Positions 1 through 8,881 of a DNA stretch of 64,000 bases are shown here, in pieces. The DNA comes from an uncultured Aquimarina sp. (GTDB taxonomy: Bacteria; Bacteroidota; Bacteroidia; Flavobacteriales; Flavobacteriaceae). Numbering within the stretch: the first letter of the stretch is position 1; each line of letters starts with the position of its first letter. Both the position numbers and the translations under genes were made by a program. The DNA is taken from NCBI RefSeq assembly GCF_947492965.1, contig NZ_CANLOZ010000001.1, positions 867,975 through 931,974 of the forward strand, read 5' to 3'. The notes below the pieces were generated by a model, which was not told the DNA's origin, did not search any database, and saw only the letters and a program-made list of their open reading frames with translations.

Positions 1-2
1 CT

Positions 3-1016
3 CAAAGTAGAACTGCTTTTTATTTTACTGATGAAATGGTATTTGATAAATGGCGTTTTGATGTTGGACTTCGTATCGAAAATACAAAAGGTACTTTTAG
101 AAGAGGAGGATTAGAAGAAACACAGGTATACGAGGATCCTGAGTTAACAGCAGATTTACAAAATGTAAGTTTTGCAGATGGTAGTTTTACAACTGGTGAA
201 ATTGATGATACAGCTTGGGCGATTTCTTTAGCTGGATTATATGAGCTGACAGAATCTACTAATCTGTATGCGAATTTTTCTAGAGGGTTTTTCTTTCCAC
301 AGCAAAGAGGTTTTGCACCTACACCAGGTATTAGAGATACGAATTATGAAGCAGAAACTATTATTCAAGGAGAGTTAGGAGCTAAGTTTGGAACAGGCGC
401 TTTTTCTGGTTCGGTAGCGGGTTACTTTGTAAACCTAAGTGATCGTATCAGAATTGATCAAGCCATATCTGGAGGACAATTAGTAGACCAAGCCAGAAGT
501 GAACAAACAACGAGGACTTTTGGATTAGAAGCTACAGGGCAATACCGATTAATAGATGATCTTACTATTAATGCGACACTTACCTATCAGAATCATGAGA
601 TTACTAAAAATGAAACAACAGACTTAGTAAATAATACTACATCTACTATTAATGAAGGAAATGAAATCGGTAGACAACCTAACTTTTTAGGAAGTTTGGG
701 AGTCAATTATGATAATTCCAAGATTGACGCCAATTTTACCTTAAATCATACGGGTGCTAAATTTACCGATGATTCTAATAACGTAGAACTAGATGCTATT
801 TCTATAGTAAGAATTGGAGGAGGGTATACTTTCGAAACGCAAAATACGAACTCTATAAGAGTTGGACTTTCTGTATTTAATTTGTTCGATAGTGATGGAC
901 TGACTGAAGGTAATCCTAGAGCGGGAATAGCTGGGCAATCGGCAGATGGAGAATTTTTCTTTGGAAGGCCTATTCTACCACGTAGATTTTTCCTAACTGC
1001 TACCTATAGTTTTTAA
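3..1016 (+). CDS. TonB-dependent receptor, C-terminal part (5' end outside window)
   Basis: The reading frame is open to the left edge of the window, so only the last ~338 residues are present. What remains is alternating hydrophobic/polar beta-barrel sequence with aromatic-rich strands (for example LYANFSRGFFFPQQRGF) and it ends in ...TATYSF, the terminal aromatic typical of outer-membrane barrels. It probably imports a small ligand across the outer membrane with TonB energy. No SusD partner follows. A hairpin at 1046-1080 separates it from the glycosylglycerate operon, so joint transcription is possible but not shown. The plug and any carboxypeptidase-like N-terminal domain cannot be judged from here. 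Confidence 0.85.
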   Translation, partial: QSRTAFYFTDEMVFDKWRFDVGLRIENTKGTFRRGGLEETQVYEDPELTADLQNVSFADGSFTTGEIDDTAWAISLAGLYELTESTNLYANFSRGFFFPQQRGFAPTPGIRDTNYEAETIIQGELGAKFGTGAFSGSVAGYFVNLSDRIRIDQAISGGQLVDQARSEQTTRTFGLEATGQYRLIDDLTINATLTYQNHEITKNETTDLVNNTTSTINEGNEIGRQPNFLGSLGVNYDNSKIDANFTLNHTGAKFTDDSNNVELDAISIVRIGGGYTFETQNTNSIRVGLSVFNLFDSDGLTEGNPRAGIAGQSADGEFFFGRPILPRRFFLTATYSF

Positions 1017-1045
1017 ACCATTTAATGAATTTATGATAACTAAGA

Positions 1046-1080
1046 CATCACTTGTAGCTCACTGCAAGTGATGCACTTTT
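1046..1080 (+). terminator. hairpin terminator or attenuator after the receptor
   Basis: A perfect 9-bp stem CATCACTTG (1046-1054) / CAAGTGATG (1065-1073) with a 10-nt loop is followed within 3 nt by a short T run. It lies 30 bases after the receptor stop and 20 before the hydrolase start, so it could end or attenuate transcription between the two. Confidence 0.6.
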
Positions 1081-1100
1081 ATTAATCCACAAGAATTGTT

Positions 1101-2405
1101 ATGACACCATTAGAGAAAAAAGCAATTGAAGTTTTAAACAAAAACTGGAAAGGTAACTTTAGTATACCATGCGAGAATTTATATCCTTTTCAGTGGTTTT
1201 GGGATTCTGGTTTAATTGCAATTGGCTTTGCGCATTTTGATATGCCCAAAGCAGAGAAAGAAATTTTTACATTACTAGATGCACAGTGGGATAATGGTTT
1301 TATTCCACATATCATTTTTCATAGTGAAACGGATTCGTATTTTCCTGGAGCAGATTTTCACCACTCAAGTTTGCATCCACAAGCATCCAAAAAATATAAA
1401 ACCACTGGGATGACGCAACCTCCAGTAACAGGATTTGTATTGGAAGAATTATATAGAATTAGTTCAGATAAAGAAGCGACTCTTAATTTTATAAAGACGG
1501 TTATTGATAAAGTATATTTTAATCATGAATATTTTTATAATAATAGAGATCCTAAAGATGAAGGATTAATTTATATATACCATAATTGGGAATCAGGAAC
1601 AGATAATTCTCCGATCTGGGATGATATTTGGGAGACTATGAATCCTCCAGAGTACACTTTCGAAAGAAGAGATACTACACATGTAGATGCATCACAAAGA
1701 CCTTCGAAGAGGGAATATGATCACTATTTACATATTATAGAAATAGCAAAAGAACATAACTATAATGACCAAAAAATTGCAGAGCTATCACCATTTTTGG
1801 TACAAGATCCACTATTCAATGCTTTATTAATAAAATCTAATGAGTCCTTAATTAAGTTATATCATCTTATAGAGGATAATGAGGAAAAAATTAAACAATT
1901 ACACAACTGGCAGAGCAAGGCGATACATTCATTCAACGCAAAATTATTTGATGAAGAAATTGGGGCGTATATACATTATGATTTAAGGAATGAAAAACCT
2001 CTTAAATATTTGTCTTCATCCTCATTCTCACCTCTGTTTGCAGGTATTCCGAATAAGCAAAGAGCTACTTCTATGATCAAATTAATGCTGGACAAGTTTG
2101 GTGGTGATCATCAATATTTATGTGCTTCTTTTGATCCCACTAGTGATCGGTTTAATCCTAAGAAATATTGGAGAGGACCTGTGTGGATAAATCTAAATTG
2201 GATGTTATATCGCGGAGTATCAGAATATGAATATGTTGATGTTGCGGAGCGTATCAAAAAGGATAGTATTGAAATCATAGAAAAGAATGGATTCTATGAA
2301 TATTTTGATTCTAGAAAAGAAATCCATGAAAAAGAAAATGCAGGATATGGCGGTAACAATTTTTCTTGGAGCGCGGCATTGCTTATTGATTTAATTCGTT
2401 CGTAA
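1101..2405 (+). CDS. GH63-type glycosylglycerate hydrolase (mannosyl- or glucosylglycerate)
   Basis: A 434-residue (alpha/alpha)6-barrel type hydrolase with the two hallmark stretches of clan GH-G/GH63: FQWFWDSG near residues 30-38, and WESGTDNSPIWD around residue 168, where the Asp of the SGxDNS motif is the expected general acid. A C-terminal GYGGNNFSWSAAL segment also fits. Its size matches the short single-domain enzymes acting on mannosylglycerate or glucosylglycerate rather than the large ER glucosidases. There is no signal peptide, so it acts in the cytoplasm. The symporter and glycerate kinase downstream support a glycerate-containing substrate: cleavage would release hexose plus glycerate. 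Mannose versus glucose specificity cannot be decided from sequence alone; a trehalase-like activity is a less likely alternative. Confidence 0.75.
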   Translation: MTPLEKKAIEVLNKNWKGNFSIPCENLYPFQWFWDSGLIAIGFAHFDMPKAEKEIFTLLDAQWDNGFIPHIIFHSETDSYFPGADFHHSSLHPQASKKYKTTGMTQPPVTGFVLEELYRISSDKEATLNFIKTVIDKVYFNHEYFYNNRDPKDEGLIYIYHNWESGTDNSPIWDDIWETMNPPEYTFERRDTTHVDASQRPSKREYDHYLHIIEIAKEHNYNDQKIAELSPFLVQDPLFNALLIKSNESLIKLYHLIEDNEEKIKQLHNWQSKAIHSFNAKLFDEEIGAYIHYDLRNEKPLKYLSSSSFSPLFAGIPNKQRATSMIKLMLDKFGGDHQYLCASFDPTSDRFNPKKYWRGPVWINLNWMLYRGVSEYEYVDVAERIKKDSIEIIEKNGFYEYFDSRKEIHEKENAGYGGNNFSWSAALLIDLIRS

Positions 2406-2431
2406 AGATCATTGAAATTAAAAATGGGAAA

Positions 2432-3034
2432 ATGTTAGATTTTTCAAAAGACTATATACTAGAAAATGATACGGTAAGATTATCTCCGTTACAAAAGAAA
2501 CATGTAAAGGAGCTTTCTGTGCAATCAAACGATCCTGATATCTGGACTTATTTGTTAGAAAAAGGAAGAAGTTTTGAGCAATTAGAAGTATATGTTTCTC
2601 AGGCTTTAGAGAATAGAAAGGTCTCAAAAGAGTATCCGTTTATAGTATATGATAAAATCCAAGGTAGATCGGCAGGAACAACTAGATTGTATGATTATTC
2701 CGAACAGTTAAAGATCATCAAATTGGGGCATACATGGTATGGTAAAGATTTTAGAGGGACTACGGTAAATAAGAACAGTAAGTATCTGTTACTAGAATTT
2801 ATTTTTGAAAATTTAGAAGTAGAGCGTGTTGGATTTGGTGTGCATGAAGAAAATCAAGTAAGCCTATCTGCATTAAAAAGTTTAGGTTGCATAGAAGAAG
2901 GGGTGTTACGAAATTTTATCCCTTCTTTAGACGGAACAGGAAGAACTGATATTGTTTTATTGAGTATTTTGAAAAGTGAATGGATGCATTCTATAAAACC
3001 TGAATTACGTAAGAAGTTAAATATAAAAGCATAA
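2432..3034 (+). CDS. GNAT-family N-acetyltransferase (RimJ/RimL-like)
   Basis: A 200-residue protein of the RimJ/RimL type of GNAT acetyltransferase: an N-terminal VRLSPLQKKHV strand-helix, a central GTTRLYDY and LGHTWYGKDFRGT segment corresponding to the acetyl-CoA binding beta4/beta5 region, and VHEENQVSLSALKSLGCIEEG, the usual N..S..A..LGF-like C-terminal motif. It starts 27 bases after the hydrolase stop and ends 5 bases before the symporter start, so it is cotranscribed. Its substrate is unknown. In this operon it may modify an amine-bearing metabolite or be a passenger. Confidence 0.8.
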   Translation: MLDFSKDYILENDTVRLSPLQKKHVKELSVQSNDPDIWTYLLEKGRSFEQLEVYVSQALENRKVSKEYPFIVYDKIQGRSAGTTRLYDYSEQLKIIKLGHTWYGKDFRGTTVNKNSKYLLLEFIFENLEVERVGFGVHEENQVSLSALKSLGCIEEGVLRNFIPSLDGTGRTDIVLLSILKSEWMHSIKPELRKKLNIKA

Positions 3035-3038
3035 ACTT

Positions 3039-4646
3039 ATGAATTATATAGATTACATCATTATAGTTGTTTATTTACTGGCTTTTTTGGGAATAGGATA
3101 CTTTTTTAAGGAAAATAAGAATTCTAAGGATTACTTTCTAGGAGGACAATCCATGAGTTGGTTTCCTCTTAGTTTGTCTACGATGGCCACACAGTTGTCC
3201 GCTATTAGTTTTATTTCTGCGCCAGCATTTGTAGGTTTAAAAGAAGAAGGAGGATTACAATGGTTAACGTATGAATTTGGAGTTCCGTTAGCAATGGCTT
3301 TTTTGTTGGTTGCTATCATCCCTTCGTTATATAATTCTGGCATTGTTAGCGTTTATGAATTTTTAGAAAAACGTTTTGATGCTTCATCCAGATTATTAAT
3401 AAGTTTTGTATTTCAGATAAGCCGTTCAGTCGCAACTGGTGTTATGGTGTATACCATGGCACTTATCTTACAGGCTACGATAGGGATTGATTTCTGGATT
3501 TCTGTATTGTTAATTGGTATCATAACAATGATTTATTCGTTTCAAGGAGGAATGAAAGCTGTGATTTGGGGAGATGTCATACAGATGTGTATTTTATTTT
3601 TTGGGATCATCGTCTGTTTAGTTTATGGTATAAGCGAATTAGGAGGTTTCGAAAACTTCTTAACTCATGTCGATAAGGATAGGCTAACTGCAGTGGATTT
3701 TTCGAAATGGGGTTTCAATAATGCAGATAAAAATGACGAATTTGGTTTTTGGCCTATGGTGATAGGAGGGATCTTTTTATATGCTTCTTATTATGGGACA
3801 GACCAAACACAATCTCAGCGATTACTATCTGCTAAAGGGATGCCTACTATAAAAAGATTATTATTGGCTAATGGATTACTTCGGTTTCCAGTTACACTTA
3901 CGTATTGTTTAATGGGATTAGTCCTAGGAACTTTATTGATCCAAGATATAGGTTTTCAGGAGCTAATGGATGTTGTCTATCAAGATAACATAAGTAGTTT
4001 AGAAGGGAAGCGTGCAGATCTAATGGTACCAGTATTTATTATAAAATATCTTCCTAATGGTATTATAGGAATTCTAATTGTGGCCATTATGTCTGCAGCC
4101 ATGTCGTCTTTAAGTTCTACTGTAAATTCATTATCGGCAGTCACTTTAGAAGATTTTATCAAGAGATTTAAGCCTGATATGCCAGATAAGAAATATGTTA
4201 CGTATTCCAGATTGTTATCTGTTTTCTGGGGATTGGTATGCTTGTTTTTTGCATTTTTTGCTGGAAACATTGAAGGTACGGTAATCGAAGTGATTAATAA
4301 GATTAGTTCTATATTCTATGGACCTATTTTGGCAGCATTTATATTAGCAATTCTTACAAAAAAGACACACGCAATCGGAGCTAATATTGGTATTGTAGCG
4401 GGGGTGCTTTTTAATATGTTGCTGTGGTTATATGTGCCTGAAGTATTTTGGTTTTGGTGGAATGCGATAGGTTGTATTGTTACTATCGTTGTTGGATATA
4501 CTTTAAGCTTGGTGATAAATGGAACCCAAAAAGAAGGTTTAAAGGTTGTATTCTACAAAGAAGGGAAACGTGAAGTTATCGTACTTTTAGTGTATTTCGT
4601 AATTATATGTCTTTTGGCATTATCTATTGTTAAGATATTAGGCTAA
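3039..4646 (+). CDS. sodium:solute symporter (SSS/SGLT family)
   Basis: A 535-residue membrane protein with about 13-14 hydrophobic segments, starting with YIIIVVYLLAFLGIGYFF and containing the conserved KNSKDYFLGG and GGMKAVIWGDVIQ stretches of sodium/solute symporters. It would import a small polar solute into the cytoplasm using the sodium gradient, as expected in sea water. Placed between the glycosylglycerate hydrolase and glycerate kinase with gaps of under 15 bases, its probable cargo is the glycosylglycerate (or glycerate) handled by those enzymes. The cargo is inferred from context only. Confidence 0.9.
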   Translation: MNYIDYIIIVVYLLAFLGIGYFFKENKNSKDYFLGGQSMSWFPLSLSTMATQLSAISFISAPAFVGLKEEGGLQWLTYEFGVPLAMAFLLVAIIPSLYNSGIVSVYEFLEKRFDASSRLLISFVFQISRSVATGVMVYTMALILQATIGIDFWISVLLIGIITMIYSFQGGMKAVIWGDVIQMCILFFGIIVCLVYGISELGGFENFLTHVDKDRLTAVDFSKWGFNNADKNDEFGFWPMVIGGIFLYASYYGTDQTQSQRLLSAKGMPTIKRLLLANGLLRFPVTLTYCLMGLVLGTLLIQDIGFQELMDVVYQDNISSLEGKRADLMVPVFIIKYLPNGIIGILIVAIMSAAMSSLSSTVNSLSAVTLEDFIKRFKPDMPDKKYVTYSRLLSVFWGLVCLFFAFFAGNIEGTVIEVINKISSIFYGPILAAFILAILTKKTHAIGANIGIVAGVLFNMLLWLYVPEVFWFWWNAIGCIVTIVVGYTLSLVINGTQKEGLKVVFYKEGKREVIVLLVYFVIICLLALSIVKILG

Positions 4647-4656
4647 TTTGTTTGCT

Positions 4657-5778
4657 ATGAAAATAGTTTTAGCACCAGATAAATTTAAAAATTCGCTGAC
4701 AGCTATGGAATTTTGCTTAGCTGTGGAAAGAGGCATTAAATCAGTTAGATCAGATATAGATATTGTAAAATTACCATTAGCTGACGGCGGAGATGGAACG
4801 ATAGAGGTGGTGAACTATTATTTAAATGGAGAAACGGTAACCATAGAAGTAAATGATCCTTTTTTTAAGCCTATAAAAGCATCCTATTTATATTCAGAAA
4901 CTACCCAAATTGCATTTATCGAAATGGCAGAAGCTTCCGGAATGAAGTTATTGAAAGAAGATCAGTTTGATTGTAAAAATGCAACTACTTATGGCACCGG
5001 AGAAATGATTTTGGATGCTATAAATAAAGGAGCAACTAAGGTGATTTTAGGGTTAGGAGGCAGTGCCACAAATGATTGTGGTATAGGTATGGCGGCTGCT
5101 CTTGGATATCAATTTTTAAATAAAAATCATCAGTCGGTCAAACCAATTGGAGCGAATTTATCTAAAATAGCATCGATCAATACAGATGGGGTTACACCTA
5201 AATTAAGTCACGTACAATTTCAGATTGCTTGTGATGTAACAAATCCATTGTATGGAAAAAATGGAGCCGCATTTACTTATGCTGCGCAAAAAGGAGCAAA
5301 TTCACAGGATATTGAAATGTTAGATAAAGGATTACAAGACTTTTCGGTAGTGTTACGTGCTGTTTTTAATGTAGAACCACAATCTGTACAAGGAGCTGGT
5401 GCCGCTGGAGGAATGGGAATTGCGTCTAAAGTATTTTTAAAAGGAACCTTAGAACCTGGTATTGAGTTAATCAAAAAACTTGCAGGATTTAATGAAAAAA
5501 TAGAGGATGCAGATTGGATCATTTCTGGAGAAGGGAAGTTAGATGATCAAACACTATTGGGTAAAACAATTAAGGGAGTTACAAGTGTAGCAAAAGACAA
5601 AAATATTAACGTAGCAGTCTTTTGTGGAGCAATAGAATTAAATCAAGATAGTATCAACAATTTCAATATTTCGTATGTAGATGAAGTCATAAAATATGCT
5701 ACAGGAATAAAAGATGCAATGAGTAATGCAGATAACTATTTAGAAGAAATCGCTAAAAAGTTTATGAGTAAATTTTAG
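4657..5778 (+). CDS. glycerate kinase (GarK/GlxK type)
   Basis: A 373-residue glycerate kinase of the type I family: start MKIVLAPDKFKNSLTA, PLADGGDGT near residue 48, GLGGSATNDCGIGMAAALG (nucleotide/substrate region) and a C-terminal ISGEGKLDDQT. It phosphorylates D-glycerate to a phosphoglycerate (2-phosphoglycerate in characterised members) for lower glycolysis. The ATG at 4657 is preferred over an in-frame TTG at 4648, because family members begin directly with MKIVLAPDSFK-like sequence. It closes the operon with the hydrolase and symporter and is the main reason to assign a glycerate-yielding substrate to them. Confidence 0.92.
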   Translation: MKIVLAPDKFKNSLTAMEFCLAVERGIKSVRSDIDIVKLPLADGGDGTIEVVNYYLNGETVTIEVNDPFFKPIKASYLYSETTQIAFIEMAEASGMKLLKEDQFDCKNATTYGTGEMILDAINKGATKVILGLGGSATNDCGIGMAAALGYQFLNKNHQSVKPIGANLSKIASINTDGVTPKLSHVQFQIACDVTNPLYGKNGAAFTYAAQKGANSQDIEMLDKGLQDFSVVLRAVFNVEPQSVQGAGAAGGMGIASKVFLKGTLEPGIELIKKLAGFNEKIEDADWIISGEGKLDDQTLLGKTIKGVTSVAKDKNINVAVFCGAIELNQDSINNFNISYVDEVIKYATGIKDAMSNADNYLEEIAKKFMSKF

Positions 5779-5843
5779 GAAGATAGAAGAAACCGTACTC
5801 CTTTATAAAGAAGTCTGTAGGTGATTTTTATATAGGTACTTAG

Positions 5844-5859
5844 TTGAATATTTATTCAA
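5844..5859. terminator. small palindrome between convergent genes
   Basis: TTGAATA-TT-TATTCAA is a perfect inverted repeat lying between the glycerate kinase stop and the stop of the convergent Fur-family gene. It may act as a weak shared terminator; there is no strong T run. Confidence 0.35.
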
Positions 5860-5861
5860 TG

Positions 5862-6239
5862 TTAGGGAATACAATTTTTACACTTACCTGTTAAGAGTAA
5901 GGCTGCAGATTCTATATTGTATTTGTAAACTTCAGGAATGGAAATACTAATGGGCAAACACTCAGTTTTACCACATTCATTACATTGAAAATGTGGATGA
6001 ATATCCGAAGGATTTGTATGTGAGCAATAAGTCAATGCATACCATCTAAGCCCATCTTTTCCAATAAAGGAATGCAAAGTACCTTCAATTTCTAGACGAT
6101 CTAGAATGCGGTATACAGTGGATTTATTCATTTCGGTTTTGAATTGCTCCACCAATGCTATCGTAGAGATAGCAGTTTCGCACTGATCAAAAGCGTGAAG
6201 TAATCTATTCACAGATTTAGTTTTTCTAACTACTCCCAT
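5862..6239 (-). CDS. Fur-family transcriptional regulator (Zur-like)
   Basis: A ~125-residue metalloregulator. The N-terminal winged helix includes STIALVEQFKTEMNKSTVYRILDRLEIEG, the Fur DNA-recognition pattern, followed by HPHFQCNECGKTECL and a terminal CKNC pair, the two CxxC motifs of the structural zinc site. The ATG at 6239 is preferred over an upstream TTG at 6275, because the palindrome at 6255-6267 would otherwise fall inside the coding region. It is divergent from a MerC-like gene, with two copies of a 13-bp palindrome between them. That layout suggests zinc-responsive autoregulation, but Fur, PerR and Zur cannot be separated with certainty from this sequence. Confidence 0.85.
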   Translation of the reverse strand: MGVVRKTKSVNRLLHAFDQCETAISTIALVEQFKTEMNKSTVYRILDRLEIEGTLHSFIGKDGLRWYALTYCSHTNPSDIHPHFQCNECGKTECLPISISIPEVYKYNIESAALLLTGKCKNCIP

Positions 6240-6254
6240 AGAAACAAATTTATC

Positions 6255-6267
6255 GCAACTAAGTTGC
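6255..6267. promoter_or_regulatory. palindromic operator candidate, copy 1
   Basis: GCAACTAAGTTGC: 6-bp arms around a single central base. It lies just upstream of the preferred start of the Fur-family gene and is repeated 40 bp away. A Fur-family dimer is the natural candidate ligand (inference). Confidence 0.55.
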
Positions 6268-6292
6268 ACTAGCAAATTTTTTTTGATTACTT

Positions 6293-6309
6293 TTGCGACT
6301 TGGTTGCAA
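6293..6309. promoter_or_regulatory. palindromic operator candidate, copy 2
   Basis: TTGCGACTTGGTTGCAA: arms of 7 bp with one mismatch. Its core, GCGACTTGGTTGC (6295-6307), matches copy 1 at 10 of 13 positions, with the GC-ACT and GTTGC arms preserved. It lies upstream of the MerC-like gene, so the pair could control both divergent genes. Confidence 0.55.
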
Positions 6310-6384
6310 TAATGTATGTTTGATTTGTGTGCATTCGCAGCTGAAAAGTCAACTTTTAAAGATATTCTTTGGACTTATTTCTAT

Positions 6385-6801
6385 ATGTATCGAATTGAAA
6401 AAATAAACTATTCTGACTGGCTTGGAGTTACGACAAGTAGTCTTTGTGCAGTGCATTGTACATTAACTCCTTTGTTTTTTGCTACCAGACCAATTTTGGA
6501 GAATACACTCAATAAGCATGGTCATGGAGCAGGGTTTTGGGCGTTGCTGGATTATCTTTTTTTAGGGCTAAGTTTAATAGCCGTTTGGTATTCTGCCAGA
6601 CATACTAGTAATAGCATAGTTAAATGGATTTTTTGGAGTGCGTGGAGCATTTTTACCATTGGACTTTTATCTGAACTTTTTCATATATCATATGGGAAAT
6701 GGTTGATGTATGTTGGATCTTTCATGTTAATAGGAATGCATTTGCTTAATCTTTTTAATGTTAAAAAAGTAAAGCTTGAAAGTGATTCTAAAAAGTTGTA
6801 G
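6385..6801 (+). CDS. MerC-domain membrane protein
   Basis: About 138 residues from the ATG at 6385 (MYRIEKINYSDWLGV). Four hydrophobic segments are visible. The first carries the SSLCAVHCTLTP motif, the Cys-x(2)-His-Cys arrangement characteristic of MerC-like inner-membrane proteins, and it is followed by a short His-rich loop (NKHGHG). MerC was named for mercury transport, but flavobacterial members next to Fur-family genes are probably involved in zinc or another metal (inference). An in-frame ATG at 6316 would add 23 residues, but it lies only 7 bases after the second operator-like palindrome, so 6385 is preferred. Confidence 0.75.
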   Translation: MYRIEKINYSDWLGVTTSSLCAVHCTLTPLFFATRPILENTLNKHGHGAGFWALLDYLFLGLSLIAVWYSARHTSNSIVKWIFWSAWSIFTIGLLSELFHISYGKWLMYVGSFMLIGMHLLNLFNVKKVKLESDSKKL

Positions 6802-6852
6802 CCCTCTCGTATTGTCAATAAATACAGACGAGTTACATCTATTATAACTTTT

Positions 6853-6892
6853 AAATTCCTGAGTGTTTAAAATTCTAAATACTCAGGAATTT
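6853..6892. terminator. bidirectional hairpin terminator
   Basis: A perfect 12-bp inverted repeat AAATTCCTGAGT / ACTCAGGAATTT with a 16-nt loop, between the convergent MerC-like gene and beta-helix gene. The AATTCCTGAG arm recurs in the hairpin at 9569-9597. Confidence 0.65.
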
Positions 6893-6982
6893 AGTTTTAT
6901 GGTATGTCGATTATGTTTACTCTTACCTTGTTTCGTAAGATAAATCAAGCTTTATAGTCACCATGAATTCTTTTAGATCATT

Positions 6983-8881
6983 TTATTCTTTAATAAATAG
7001 TGAACTTTTACCTGATGCTTTAATCATATATTGACCTGATGGTAATTCTGAGAGCTCTAATCGTTCTTCTTCATCTACTGCTATTATTGATTTTCTCTTT
7101 TTTCCTGAAAGATCATATACGATTATAGATTCTCCAGATTTTACTCCAGAAATAGTTAAAAAGTCGCTAGTAGGATTTGGAAAAATCGTTAAGTTTAAAC
7201 TCTGAGTAAATCTTTTTTCACATTCTAATTCTAGAATTAATTTTGGAGGATTGGTATTTTCCTTTGAAGAAAAGGAAACGTCGTTTCCACCTTTTTGTTT
7301 TATAATAAGAGATATAGTCTTTCCTGGGGTGATATTGGATAGCGTCCATTGGTAGGACTTTTTTAATTTATAAAGCGTATTAAGAGACCCCAATTTTGTT
7401 TTTATATTCGGTTTATTAGTAGTAGAAAGAGTTGTTTCTTTCCAATTGTTTGAATCTCCTTGATAGACTTCGATCAATCCATTTCCACTATCCGAGGATA
7501 CAGTAAGCTCTAGTTTAGCGCTTTTTACCTTTTGTTTTGTAGAAGAAGGAAACGAAAACTTAAGATAGGAAACTCTTCTACTATCTTCTACTCGAAGTTC
7601 TCTCTTGTTATATCGAGCAGTGCCTTGGAGATAAGCGTCTTCTGAAGCTTTTAAAACTAAAGCATTATTGCAATCTTCTTCTTCATTCTCATCTCCGCCA
7701 GTATTATTTGCGTCAGAACCATCTAATACTACAGGATAGAAAGTATCACCGATGGGAGCTTGGTTTCGTAATAATCGTGGTTCTGAATACTGATCAAAAA
7801 CGAATACTTTATCATCACCACTAAAGCGTTCTGAATTTCCTCTTCCACGGGTTATATTATTAAAAACTATATTGTTTGGACCTGGTTTTTTATGTCCATA
7901 TTTTGATCCACCAGAGGCAAAAGCTGCCCATGATCTCCATCTTAAACTGGTAATCGTATTGTTTTCTACTAGATTATAACCCTTGTCACCATTATGAAAA
8001 TTAACATCTACTTCTATCTTACATTGAGTTACTACATTATACTTAGCATTTTGCTGAATAGTAAAATGTCTAATCCTTCTTACTTTCTCGTAGGCAAAAA
8101 GGTTATAATCTCCACGGATATCATAGTATCCATTACCTCCACCACCTTTATTGTAACAGGCGTCTATAGTATTATTTCTGCAGGTGATGTGATTTCCCCA
8201 TATCTCTAGAGGATCTGAGCCAGAATTTTTAAACGTACAATTATCGATCCAGCAGTTTTTGGATTTGCGGGTCATTCGAACAAAAGAAACGTACAAGTTT
8301 TTTTCTCCTGCGGGATCATTACTAAAACAACGACTCCCACAATAACGATTAAGATCTACATTGCGATCATCGAAAAGTGTTATGGATTTAGGAGGTATAT
8401 ATTCGAAAGTTAAATCCTCTAAACCAGATTTTTGGATATCATCAAATGTGAAGACTTGCTCATCATTGTCACGTCTTGATCTAACGGTAACTTCTAGTAA
8501 TACTTCATTTTTGTTTTCACCTCTTAATATTACATTTGATTTTAGATGTATTGGACGATCTATTGAATAAGTTCCCTTTTTTAATAAAATAACACTAGGC
8601 GTTCCATTAGTCTCTATATCATCAATAGCGTCTTGGATGCCTTCAGAATCTGTTGGAGTTAATAAAATCTTTATGGGTAATGTATTTCTTAGTGGAATTC
8701 CACCCTCAACACCCGCTTTTTGCCATTCTCGCATAAACGGATATTTTGGATCATTTCTGGAATTATCGAATGTAACCGCAGGATCTCCGATAGATTTTTG
8801 GCTATAAATTTTTACAGTCGGTAGAATTAGTATTATGATGGCACATGCCAACATAACATAATGGAGATTAGTTTTTTTCAT
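6983..8881 (-). CDS. secreted right-handed beta-helix protein with DNRLRE/CBM-like and T9SS domains
   Basis: A 632-residue exported protein. It has an N-terminal signal sequence (hydrophobic residues ~8-25), then a pectate-lyase-like parallel beta-helix (~60-390) with regular turns such as NVILRGEN, NCWIDNCTF, NHITCRNNTID and YNLVENNTIT. A Gly/Asn linker precedes a DNRLRE-type beta-sandwich (~405-550; related modules bind polysaccharides). Residues ~555-632 are a T9SS sorting domain (FPNPTSDFLTISG ... GQYMIKASG). It is thus a cell-surface or secreted polysaccharide-acting or -binding protein. The GH82 signature ETD of the iota-carrageenase downstream is not apparent, and I cannot assign a CAZy family. 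It flanks the carrageenan locus and may belong to it; lyase or hydrolase activity is unproven. Confidence 0.7.
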   Translation of the reverse strand: MKKTNLHYVMLACAIIILILPTVKIYSQKSIGDPAVTFDNSRNDPKYPFMREWQKAGVEGGIPLRNTLPIKILLTPTDSEGIQDAIDDIETNGTPSVILLKKGTYSIDRPIHLKSNVILRGENKNEVLLEVTVRSRRDNDEQVFTFDDIQKSGLEDLTFEYIPPKSITLFDDRNVDLNRYCGSRCFSNDPAGEKNLYVSFVRMTRKSKNCWIDNCTFKNSGSDPLEIWGNHITCRNNTIDACYNKGGGGNGYYDIRGDYNLFAYEKVRRIRHFTIQQNAKYNVVTQCKIEVDVNFHNGDKGYNLVENNTITSLRWRSWAAFASGGSKYGHKKPGPNNIVFNNITRGRGNSERFSGDDKVFVFDQYSEPRLLRNQAPIGDTFYPVVLDGSDANNTGGDENEEEDCNNALVLKASEDAYLQGTARYNKRELRVEDSRRVSYLKFSFPSSTKQKVKSAKLELTVSSDSGNGLIEVYQGDSNNWKETTLSTTNKPNIKTKLGSLNTLYKLKKSYQWTLSNITPGKTISLIIKQKGGNDVSFSSKENTNPPKLILELECEKRFTQSLNLTIFPNPTSDFLTISGVKSGESIIVYDLSGKKRKSIIAVDEEERLELSELPSGQYMIKASGKSSLFIKE

